A DNA stretch of 64,000 nucleotides from Paenibacillus sp. FSL R7-0337. Lineage in GTDB: Bacteria > Bacillota > Bacilli > Paenibacillales > Paenibacillaceae. Each line of letters begins with the position of its first letter. The first letter of the stretch is position 1. The stretch is from positions 5,766,001-5,830,000 of the forward strand of contig NZ_CP150218.1 in assembly GCF_037969875.1 (NCBI RefSeq), given 5' to 3'. The notes under the pieces were generated by a model that saw nothing but the letters and a program-made list of their open reading frames with translations, made no database searches and was not told the DNA's origin. Made by a program: the position numbers and the translations under genes. Below are positions 34,515 through 45,300 of the stretch, piece by piece.

Positions 34515-37500
34515 ATGGAAGAGCTAAAAAAATATATATTGTCCCAGGTCGCTAAACAACAGTTGAGTAAAGACGAAGCGAAGGTCTTGCTTACAGAACT
34601 GATGGAAACTACTGAATCCGTTCAGCGGGACGTCGCGATTATTGGGATGGCAGGCCGTTTCTCAAGTGCCAATGATACTGAAGAGTTCTGGAAAATCTTG
34701 AGGGACGGTGTGAATGGCATCCGTGAATTCCCTCCGGAGAGGCTTCGTGATATTGAACATGTATTACGTAACCCGCATTACTCAGAGTTTATGCTCGGTA
34801 ATGCAATACATCCTGAGGATATTCCCGACATTAACGTCCGGGCCGGATATTTAGACGAAATAGACAAGTTCGATGCCGCTTTTTTTGGAATACCCCGCAC
34901 TGAGGCAACGTACATGGACCCCAATCAGCGTGTAGCATTGGAGATTGCATGGGAGGCTATGGAGGATGCAGGCTACGGCGGTGATTCTCTGATCGGGAGC
35001 CGGACGGGTGTTTATATAGGCAGGGATGAAACCAATTATTCTTTTTACCGGCTTAGCTCTGATAAGCATCCTATGCAGCTCACGGGCTCGTGGGAGAGTA
35101 TGATTGTCAGCCGGATTTCGTATGCTTTCGATTTTAAGGGACCCTCTATGATCATAGATACGGCTTGTTCTGCAGGGCTGGTTAGTATCCATATGGCAGC
35201 TCAAGCTCTGATTGCTGGTGAATGCCATCAAGCGATTGCCGGAGGTCTTAATCTGACGACAACAGGTGAAATAAAGCCTCGTTACTTAGAAGGGGCGAAC
35301 ATGGAAAACGTGGAGTCAAACGATGAATTAGTCAAGACTTTCGATGCAAAGGCTAACGGTACAGTATGGGGAGAGGGAGCCGGAGTAGTCCTGCTTAAGC
35401 CACTGCATCGGGCACTCGAGGATGGAGACCATATCCGCGGCATAATAAAAGCCAGCGCCATCAATAACGATGGCAGAACGAATAGCTTGACAGCACCAAG
35501 TGCAAAAACGCAAGAAGATGTAATTGTCGATGCTTGGGAAAAAGCGGGCATTCCGCCTGAAACGATCTCTTATGTTGAAGCCCATGGGACAGGTACTGTA
35601 TTGGGCGACCCCATTGAGGTAAAGGGACTGATGAGTGCTTTTCGCCGATATACATCCCGGCGGCAATTCTGCGGCATCGGATCACTGAAGAGCAACATGG
35701 GGCATATGGTTGCTGCCTCCGGTGTGGCATCCTTGATTAAGGTTATTAAGTCCATGGAGCATAAGGAATTGCCGCCTACAATCAATTTCTATACGCCTAA
35801 CCCGTATATTAATTTCGTTGAAAGTCCTTTCTATGTAAATAACAAGCTGCAATCCTGGGATGTTAATGGAATTCCCCGCCGGGCTGCAATCAGTTCCTTC
35901 GGCTTCAGTCGGACGAACTGTCATCTGGTTGTCGAAGAAGCACCTAATATGGAGCCGAAGCCAGCTTTGCAGCCCCGGTATTGTCTATCCATTAGCGCTA
36001 AGAATGAAGAGGTGATGCAGCAATACCTCCAGCGCTACATGCCATTTTTAAAAGGGGATTCATGGAATCTGGCTGACTTATGTTACACCTCGAACATTGG
36101 CCGGGGACATTATGAATACAGGACTGTAATTATTGCAGGAACTGAGAATGAACTGCGCGAGAAAGTAAAGGCCTTAGTGAATAACGGAGGGAGTCCCCTA
36201 GGGTTAACCGGAGTATACACGGGCTATCACATGATTGTAAGTGAGAAGAAGCAACTGCTTGAATCTGGTGAGCTTAGCGTGTACACACGTAATAACCTTA
36301 GTGAATTAGCCTCATTTAAGATGAAGGATTATCTGAACGGGGATTCATCGGACGCATCGATACTTGAGAGAGTGTGCCGGCACTATGTCGAAGGAGCCGA
36401 TATTAACTGGGAGCTTCTCTATCATAAAGAATCTCGCAGAAGGATACCTATCCCAGTATATCCATTACAGCGAATACGTGTGTGGGCTGATCCCAAGGTC
36501 AGCAAAATCCGCACAAAGCCCGCAGATAATCTGCATCCTCTGGTAGAAGAGAAGCTTCCAGCCCATGAAGGAAAACACAGCTATCAAACAACGTTCAGAA
36601 TTGATAAGCATTGGGTACTGTCGGACCACCGGATAAGCAACAAAGCTGTGCTGCCAGGTACAAGCTACCTGGAAATGGTGCGATTTGCTGCAGCTCGAGC
36701 TTTTGGCCAGGAGAGCATTGAGTTTCGTGATGTATTCTTTCTGTTTCCTCTGATCGTTGAAGAAGAGGCTGAAGTATTGGCCCAATTAACGCTAACGCCA
36801 AGGGAGTCCGGCTACTCGTTCTCTGTGGCGAGCTGTAATCAGGCTGGGGAGTGGATTTCCCACTTTGAGGGTAAGGTATATGCTTTGGATGTTGAATTAG
36901 GTCAGGATCGGATGGATCTAACGGATCTCAAGTCCCGGGCAGATGAGGTGCAAGATCCTTTCATAGATGACCACGACACTGGAGTTTTTAGATTCGGTCC
37001 CCACTGGGATACGGTACGTGCAGTCTGGCGGATTGGTTCTGAAACACTGGCTCGTTTGCAGCTAGCAGAGAATTTACAGCAGGAGCTTAATATCTATCCT
37101 TTACATCCTTCGCTACTGGACAATGCAGTTAATCTGACCAGCCAAAGTACGGGGGAGACATTCCTTCCCTTCATGTACAAGCGGCTAAGATTCTATCGTT
37201 CGTTTACACAGGAATTATATACTCATATCCGCCTCCATACTGCTAAGGATGGAAGAGGCGAGACTATGACCTATGACATAGATATTGTAGATGCTGAAGG
37301 ACGGATTGCGGCACAAATCAGCGATTATTCTGTTAAGCGGGTGCATGACCTCGATTTAATAGGCAGTGATGATACAGCAGGTTCCTGCTTACAGATGACA
37401 TGGGTAGCCCGCGAAGAGTCGAAGAAGTCATTGTATGAAGAGAAGGACGGACCGTGGGCGCTCATTGCAACCGAAGGAAGTCGCTATCAGGGCTTGCGGA

Positions 37501-39308
37501 ACGCTTTGGAAGTAGCTGGAGTCGAGGTGGTGACCTTTTTGCTGGCAGCGGATAACAAGGGAGAAGCTGCTCCTGCTTATACACCAGATCCAAAAGGTAT
37601 GGATACGATATTGTCAATTGCCGAGAAGAACGGAGTCAAGGGACTGCTGTTTTCATGCGATTACACCTTAGAGGCTGGGGAATCTGATCTGGGGTTTGCC
37701 GAAAGACGCAGTCTCGGCGTGGATGCCTTGTTCCAGCTATGTAAGAGCATTCTGAACGGAAAGTCCAAATGGCCCGGCGGTCTAAAAGTATTGGTACGGG
37801 ATGCCTGGGCTGTAGACCATTCGGAGTGGATCGTTCCCCTTTCGGCGGCTACGGGAGCGCTTGGAAGAGTAATCGGTCAGGAGTATAAGCACTTAAATGT
37901 AGACATTGTGGACGTATCGGGGCCGGTCTCTGAAATTGCCGTAGTGGATGAGTTGTTCCGGTTCAAAGGAGCCGGACTACGGGCATTACGTACTTCGGGA
38001 GTTTTCATTGAGGAACTGCGGCCGCATCGTGTGCCGCTGAACACGAGTCTTTCATTGGAGCGTACAGGTGTCTATTTAATATCCGGTGGTCTAGGCGGTG
38101 TGGGTCTTGCTGTGGCTGGACGTTTGGCTGAGAAAGGCAAGGCAAACGTCGTACTGCTGGGCCGAACGCCTATAGCGCCGGCTGATGAATGGAAGAGTTT
38201 ATCGGAATCAGGACCTTCCGAAAGGACAGCATTATATTGCAAACTGATTGATCTAAAATCCCGGTTAGGAAGTTTGGAATATATAAGCCTTGATGTCTCA
38301 AATCGTGATAGTGTCCGAGTATTAGGAGATTCCCTGCAGGATCGTTATGGAGAGATCGCAGGAATCTTTCATGCCGCTGGTGTAGCGGGAGACGGTTTTT
38401 TGATGTCTAAGGATAAAGAGCAGTTCTCGCAGGTACTGAATCCTAAACTAGATGGCACGATGAATTTGATGCATCTTCTTCTACCGCAAGAGGGCAAGGG
38501 ATTTTTGGCACTCTTTTCTTCAATCACAGCATTGACCGGAGGAGAAGGGCAAGGTGACTACTCTGCCGCGAATGCATTCCTTGACTCTTTCGCTGAGTCT
38601 GCAAGCAGACAACGGGGGCTTAAGGTCATCTCAGTGAATTGGCCGAGCTGGAAGGAGGTAGGCATGTCTGTAGATTTCAGTATAGATGCTGCTGATAACC
38701 TCTTCAGCCATCTAGATGTAGAGGACGGGCTTAACTGGCTTGAATACTTGATTGTTCATCCTAAGCAGCGTATCGTTCCGGCAGCTCTTAATACGAGACT
38801 GGCGGCTCAACTTGCTGATGATCTGCCTTTCCGGCTGGCTCCAGAAATTTCTATACCGTTGGCTGCCAGTGATAAGGGATCAGGCCAAAGTCAGAGTGAG
38901 GCATCGGTCAAATTAAAGGGAGTTGTCGAGATAACCGATACGCAGCGTACATTAGGTAATATTTTTGCTGCGGTACTGGGACTAAGTGAAATAGATGTAT
39001 TTGCAAGCTTTCAGGATATGGGGGGGAACTCTCTGATGTCTACGCAGCTATTGAAGCTGCTTGAAGATCAGTTCCCGGGACTTGTTGATATTTCGGACAT
39101 CTTTTCATATCCCTCGGTTAATGACATGTCAGACTTCATTGACAGCCAACGACAACATACTGTGCCTGACGAATCATTAACTGCAGGCCAATCGGATGAT
39201 GTGGTGGATGAACTCATGGAACTCTTAGAGAGAGAATTGAGCGGAACAGAATTTTTGGAGTTCTTTTTAGATAAGTCTACTGGGGGGGGACAGCGTGGCG
39301 AAGGATAG
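34515..39308 (+). CDS. AT-less type I PKS module KS-DH-KR-ACP (DH motif variant)
   Basis: 1597 residues. It starts with a docking helix pair (MEELKKYILSQVAKQQLSK), then KS (Cys218 in DTACSAG, EAHGTGT, SNMGHM in place of the usual NIGH), an AT-less linker, DH (His705; Asp869 in HPSLLDNA), KR (GGLGGVG near 1189; Tyr1349 in GDYSAAN) and ACP (Ser1506 in GGNSLM). The DH box reads HRISNKAVLPG, with Asn where HxxxGxxxxP has Gly, so activity is likely but not certain. The KR has GVAGDG at the LDD position, leaning to a B-type ketoreductase. It would add a second malonate and, with the previous module, build a conjugated diene. AAGGAGGG precedes the ATG. Confidence 0.93.
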   Translation: MEELKKYILSQVAKQQLSKDEAKVLLTELMETTESVQRDVAIIGMAGRFSSANDTEEFWKILRDGVNGIREFPPERLRDIEHVLRNPHYSEFMLGNAIHPEDIPDINVRAGYLDEIDKFDAAFFGIPRTEATYMDPNQRVALEIAWEAMEDAGYGGDSLIGSRTGVYIGRDETNYSFYRLSSDKHPMQLTGSWESMIVSRISYAFDFKGPSMIIDTACSAGLVSIHMAAQALIAGECHQAIAGGLNLTTTGEIKPRYLEGANMENVESNDELVKTFDAKANGTVWGEGAGVVLLKPLHRALEDGDHIRGIIKASAINNDGRTNSLTAPSAKTQEDVIVDAWEKAGIPPETISYVEAHGTGTVLGDPIEVKGLMSAFRRYTSRRQFCGIGSLKSNMGHMVAASGVASLIKVIKSMEHKELPPTINFYTPNPYINFVESPFYVNNKLQSWDVNGIPRRAAISSFGFSRTNCHLVVEEAPNMEPKPALQPRYCLSISAKNEEVMQQYLQRYMPFLKGDSWNLADLCYTSNIGRGHYEYRTVIIAGTENELREKVKALVNNGGSPLGLTGVYTGYHMIVSEKKQLLESGELSVYTRNNLSELASFKMKDYLNGDSSDASILERVCRHYVEGADINWELLYHKESRRRIPIPVYPLQRIRVWADPKVSKIRTKPADNLHPLVEEKLPAHEGKHSYQTTFRIDKHWVLSDHRISNKAVLPGTSYLEMVRFAAARAFGQESIEFRDVFFLFPLIVEEEAEVLAQLTLTPRESGYSFSVASCNQAGEWISHFEGKVYALDVELGQDRMDLTDLKSRADEVQDPFIDDHDTGVFRFGPHWDTVRAVWRIGSETLARLQLAENLQQELNIYPLHPSLLDNAVNLTSQSTGETFLPFMYKRLRFYRSFTQELYTHIRLHTAKDGRGETMTYDIDIVDAEGRIAAQISDYSVKRVHDLDLIGSDDTAGSCLQMTWVAREESKKSLYEEKDGPWALIATEGSRYQGLRNALEVAGVEVVTFLLAADNKGEAAPAYTPDPKGMDTILSIAEKNGVKGLLFSCDYTLEAGESDLGFAERRSLGVDALFQLCKSILNGKSKWPGGLKVLVRDAWAVDHSEWIVPLSAATGALGRVIGQEYKHLNVDIVDVSGPVSEIAVVDELFRFKGAGLRALRTSGVFIEELRPHRVPLNTSLSLERTGVYLISGGLGGVGLAVAGRLAEKGKANVVLLGRTPIAPADEWKSLSESGPSERTALYCKLIDLKSRLGSLEYISLDVSNRDSVRVLGDSLQDRYGEIAGIFHAAGVAGDGFLMSKDKEQFSQVLNPKLDGTMNLMHLLLPQEGKGFLALFSSITALTGGEGQGDYSAANAFLDSFAESASRQRGLKVISVNWPSWKEVGMSVDFSIDAADNLFSHLDVEDGLNWLEYLIVHPKQRIVPAALNTRLAAQLADDLPFRLAPEISIPLAASDKGSGQSQSEASVKLKGVVEITDTQRTLGNIFAAVLGLSEIDVFASFQDMGGNSLMSTQLLKLLEDQFPGLVDISDIFSYPSVNDMSDFIDSQRQHTVPDESLTAGQSDDVVDELMELLERELSGTEFLEFFLDKSTGGGQRGEG

Positions 39309-42300
39309 TATGAATGTCAAAAAGGAATTGATTCAGTTTCTTCTGTCTAAAGTGAAAGAACGGGAGCTTGATCCAAATTTGGTGAAGCAATACTTGAAGG
39401 AACTGGGGAGTGCAGCTAAGAGTGATGTTGAACCTATAGCAATAGTGGGCATGTCCTGCCATTTCCCTGATGCCGACAATCCTGACCAGCTCTGGGATAA
39501 TCTTTCTGCTGGCCGCCAGTCCATTACGCCGTTCCCGGCTGCGAGACTCGAAGATTTTAAACGTATCCGCAAGATTAAGGGGCCCCTTCGTCAAGGGGGA
39601 TTCCTGGAGTCAATTGATGCTTTTGATGCGGAATACTTCAATATCCCACCACAAGTGGCCTTACACCTAGATCCCTATCATCGTCTGTTGCTTGAGACCT
39701 TTATAGAAACGATAGAAGATGCAGGCTATCATCGCGGCCAGTTACAAGGACGTTCCGTAGGGATCTTTGTGGGCAATGACCATACACACCGATTGAGCAT
39801 GTCCTATATGCCCTTTGTGTCGGATCAGGATTTTACAACTGTGACCGGATCATGGACAGGTGTTTTGGCCAGCCGCTTATCCTATCTGTTGAACCTTCAT
39901 GGGCCAGCGATTGTACTCGATACCGGCTGTTCCTCAGCTCTGGTGGCATTGGATTATGCCATTAAGGCTATCCGGCAAGGCGATTGTGATTCTGCTCTTA
40001 TAGGGAGTGCCAACCTCTTTTTAGACCCGGTGAATTTTGATAATGAGACCCAGTCCAGTGAGTATATTGTAAGAGCTTTCGACAGCGGCGCAAGTGGTAC
40101 TGTCTGGAGTGAAGGTGTAGGAGCGGTATTTATCAAACCGTTGTCGAAAGCTCTGGCTGATCAGGATCATGTATATGGAATCATTCGCGGTATTGCGATT
40201 AATAATGATGGGAAATCCAACGGCTTGACTGCACCAAGTGCCCGTGCACAACAGGAAGTCTTGCTAAAGGCTTGGGAGCGTGCGGGAATACCTCCTGAAA
40301 CGATTTCTTATATTGAAACACATGGTACGGGGACCCATTTAGGCGATCCTATCGAGATAAAAGGACTGACCGGCGCTTTTTCCAAGTTTACGAACAAGCG
40401 GCAATTTTGTGCCATTGGGTCTGTTAAGTCCAATATAGGCCACACGGTAGGATCGGCTGGAATGGCTTCTCTGATTAAGGTGCTCTTATCCTTGCGCGCA
40501 CGCGCGTTGCCTCCAACAATTAACTTTCAAATGCCAAATCCATATATTGATTTCTGCAACAGCCCAGTTTACATCCAAGACACTTTAACATCATGGGATG
40601 CTGGCATGGCCCCAAGGCGTGCGGGAATCAGCTCCTTTAGTCTGTCGGGTACAAATTGTCATCTGGTGGTAGAAGAAGCTCCGATTGATGAACGTTCTGG
40701 TATAGATGAGGGGCTGAGCCTGTATCCTTTATCGGGACGTAACATTAAGCTTTTGGAAAAAACGGTTCTGCACCATCTGAGGTATGTGAAGAAGCATCCA
40801 AACATGCGTTGGCATGATATGTGCTTTACTGCCAGTACAGGGCGCGAACATCATCATGTGCGCGCAGCTATACTATGCCGGAATGCCCAAGGTCTCATAG
40901 CTGGACTTGAGGTCTTGGCGAAAGCTATCTCCAAAGGAGGATGGGATACATATACCTATCAGCAGTCGGGAGAAGGGGTTAGCCTCTGGTTAACACCGGA
41001 ATCCTCTACCTTTGCTCAGAAGGAAGAGCAGACTGTGGATAGCGAGACTGCCATGCAGAGTCTTGTAGCGTCTCTGGCAAATCCGGAAATGCGGGAAATG
41101 CCAAATGCATGGGTGTCACTGGCTGAACTATATATCACCGGGGTTAACGTTAACTTCGAGGGGATCTATGCGAATCAGTCAGTAAGACGAACTCCGCTAC
41201 CTCCCCAGGTATTTAACAATCAGCGTTACTGGGATGAAACTCCCCGGAACTTAGGGGAGAGCGAGTCAGAGGCGTCTGAAACAGGGAACAGTATGAAGTT
41301 CGATGCTGTATCAATATGGAAGGAAGCAGTAGCATCAGGTTCCCGATTACCTGCAGAGCATGAGGCTTCTGGTAACGTAGAGGTTTTATTGGCCTGGATA
41401 TGGTCTGAGGTATTGGGGTATCCAGTCATTCATCCTCAGGATGATTTCTATGCGCTTGGTGGTGATTCTATCAATGCGCTCAGAATCATCCAAGTGCTTA
41501 ATACAGCGTACAGCCTAGAATTACCCCCGTCGTCGCTTTTGGGTTTCCCGGTCTTTAGCGATTTTGTGCAAACCGTGTTCAAGGATTTCGGTTTCACAGA
41601 TGCAGTACTGGATTCTCTGCTGGAGGGGTCTACCGTACAAGCTCAGGTTATTCAACGCTCTCAAGGTGAGGAGAATACCTTGGCGCTTACTCCTGCCCAG
41701 AGCAGAACGTTCCTGTCGGTGAGTATGATGCCCGATTCGGTAGCGTATAACGTTACGGGAGTTTCGAGAATTCGGAAGCATGAAAATATCGACGATGTTG
41801 AAAAAATAATGCGCCGTCTGATCGAACGTCATGAAAGTTTGCGTACATCGTTCCATCTGCAAGATGGATTGCCTGTGCAAGTCATTCGTTCCAACGTGAA
41901 TTTTAATGTAGAGCGCAAGTTACTGGAGTGTGAAGATCAAGCGGATATCCGGATGAACATGCTACAGGCAGAGCTTCAACGATTTGTCCGACCGTTTGAT
42001 CTGGAAACGGCACCGCTGGTAAGGGCTGGATATTTCGAGATCAATGGTCATGAGGCCTATCTAGCTATTGATCTGCACCATATCATTACAGATGGAGCTT
42101 CAATGGGGATACTCTTTGCCGAATACATGGCTTTGGCCGAGAACAGGACATTATCACCTTTGTTGATGGGATATCGGGAAGCCTCCGCACTGATTCGGAA
42201 GCGTCTTGATGAGATAGCCTTGCAGAAGCAGCGTCAATGGTGGAGGGAGCAGTTCGCTGATGGAATACCTGTGCTGGATCTTTATATGGACAAGCCCCGT

Positions 42301-45300
42301 CCGGCGTTACGGGATTACCGCGGCTCACGGGTTATTCATATGGTGCCCGGTGCGCTGACAGCCCAGGTGAAGCAGTTGGCCAAGAACGCTGGAGCGACTT
42401 TGTTTACAGTCCTGCTGGGAGCCTTTCACAATCTTTTGGCCCGTCTGGGAGGCGGCCGTGATATTGTCATTGGAACACCGGTAGCCGGAAGACCTTATCT
42501 GGAGTTTCAAGAGATTGTAGGGATGTTCGTTAACACGCTGCCTATTCGGACAAGATCCACCGATATGGAGAGCTTTCATGATTTTCTGGGTCAACTTAAA
42601 ACGACGGTAATGTCAGCTTTTGATAATCAGGAATATCCTTACGAAGCTTTGATCGAGGATTTACAGCCTGAGCGTATTCCTGGCCGTAACCCTTTGTTTG
42701 ATGTCTATTTTGCTCTACAAAACGTTGACATGGGACTGTCGGGCTCGGATGAGAAATTTATAGAGTTTGATTCGAGAACCGCAAAGTTTGATATTACGGT
42801 AAGTGCAAGAGAAACCCCGGAAGGTCTGCTTATGGAATGGGAATATGCAGAAGCTCTTTATAGGCATTCCACTATAGAACGAATGGCTAGGCGATTTGAA
42901 CGGCAGCTTGCCTCCATAGTGGATAATCCGTCTTCTCCCTTAGATGAACTGAATCTGATGGAGGAGGGGGAGATGGATTTGATTCTAAATCAATGGAACC
43001 GTGCTGAGATGCCATATCCTGATGAACGGGGAATTCCCGCCCTTTTCGAAGAGATGGTCGATCGCCGAGGCAAGGTAGACGCATTAATCATGGATGGCCA
43101 GCGCCTGAGCTATGAGGAACTGAATGCTTGGGCCAACCGTATTTCGCGAGAGATTGCTGCGCATGGTGTTGAACCCGGATCCGGTGTAGCTCTTTTATTA
43201 AACCGTTCCTTCGATATGATTGCTGCAATAATAGGTGTTCTAAAAGCCGGATGCTATTATATCCCAATGGATTCTGAACTATCCACGGCTCGTTTGCAAA
43301 TGATGCTGGTGGATGGTGGGGCAAAGCTTTTGCTTTCTCATGGAGAATTATTCCATAAATATAGGGAATGCCTTGATTATGAAAATCCTGTGCTGGATCT
43401 TAATGCGCTAAATCCTGATGTTTCTGACGCCAATCCTGCCTTACAAGTGGATGGTAATACTGCAGCCTATGCCATGTACACATCAGGTTCTACTGGAACG
43501 CCTAAGGGTGTTCTGGTAAGCAACAAATCAGTTATAAGATTGGTGCGTAATTCAAGGTATCTTGACATCCTTCCTGATGACGTATTATTGCAGTTGTCTA
43601 ATTACTCCTTTGACGGCTCAGTATTCGACATCTTCAATGCATTATTAAATGGCGCAGCGCTCGTATTGCTTCATAAGCATGAGGTCACCAATCCCCAAGT
43701 GCTGAGCCAAATCATTTTGAGAAACAAGGTATCTGTGCTTTTCGTTACTACTTCTCTGTTCAATGCGATGGTTGATGTCAATTTAGAATGCTTTGATTCT
43801 ACTCGAAAAGTCGTTTTTGGTGGTGAAGCAGCATCGCTATATCATGTGCGGAAAGCTTACGAACGCATAGGTCCTAATCGTCTAATTAATGGCTATGGAC
43901 CTACGGAGACAACGGTGTTCGCTGTGACGTATGCAATAGACTGTTTGCCGGGAGATGAAGGAATTCCCATCGGATATGCTATTGGCAACACTTCATTGTA
44001 TGTGCTGGATAACCGGATGCATCCCCAGCCTATTGGAATGCCAGGGGAATTGTACATTGGAGGGCCTGGTGTGGCAATAGGATATTTGAACCAGCCGGAG
44101 CTTACGAGAGAGCGCTTTGTTAAGAATCCCTTCCAGCCGGATGAAAGGTTGTACCGCAGTGGCGATCTGGTGGTTCGCGGGGCTGACGGACTTCTAAAAT
44201 ATTTGGGTCGCAGCGATCAGCAGGTGAAGTTTAGAGGATATCGCATTGAGCTGGGGGAAATTGAAACGACCGCCAATTGCCTGGACTCTGTAATAGGAGC
44301 GTATGCTGGAATTCATGTGGATCAAGCAGGAGTGCGGAGCCTCTGCTTGTGGGTAGTCCTTGATGGGGATTCAAGTGAAGTTGGGTGCCAGAATGTACGC
44401 CGTTCGCTAGAAGAGACTCTTCCAAGCTACATGGTGCCATCGTTTGTGATTCCTATCTCCGTCTTACCGCTCAATAAGAATGGAAAGATTGCCGAGAGTC
44501 AACTTCCCGGACCCTTCTCAGGTGCACAGAAACCGGTTCGCGCGCCCCGCAATGAACATGAATTGTTGCTGGCCGATGTATGGTCTCAAGTTCTGGGCAT
44601 TCGTACGCCAAGCATGGATGATAAATTCTTCAATGTGGGCGGCGATTCGATCAAAGCCATCCAAGTAATCGCAAGACTTCAAGATAAAGGCTATAGCGTG
44701 AAGATGGAGGATTTGTTCAAAAATCAGAGTATTGAATCCTTGGCTCCACATCTAAATATGCAACTCAAGATGCAGGTTGAGCAGCACGATATTCAAGGCG
44801 TCTGTGCTCCTGGCGCTATTCAGAGTTGGTTTTTAAGTAATGAGTTGAATGCCGGCAGACGGTTCAATCAGGCCATGTTCATCAGAAGCAATACAAGCTG
44901 GGATCGTACAAAAATTCAAGCGGCGTTGACCAGTATATGCAGACATCATGATGCCCTTAGGCTGACAGTATCATCGGATGGAAGGATGCGATTGCGGAGT
45001 CCAGATGAAGGTCCGATGTACTATTTAACGGACTTGCCACCGCATTTAAATGAAGATGCGCTTCATGAAGCAATGATTGAAGTGCAAAAACATATCCATC
45101 TTGACGGAGGTCCGCTGGTGGCTGCAGCTATTGGGTCAGGCCAAGAGGCAGGTCAACTATTCATTGCAGTGCATCATATGGCTATGGATGTTGTATCGTG
45201 GGGGGTGCTATTGGAGGATTTTCAGGCCTGTTTAGAACATGCAGAGATTTCGCTACCCAAGAAGACCTCATCATTCTCCGCATGGACCAAGGAGCTAACA

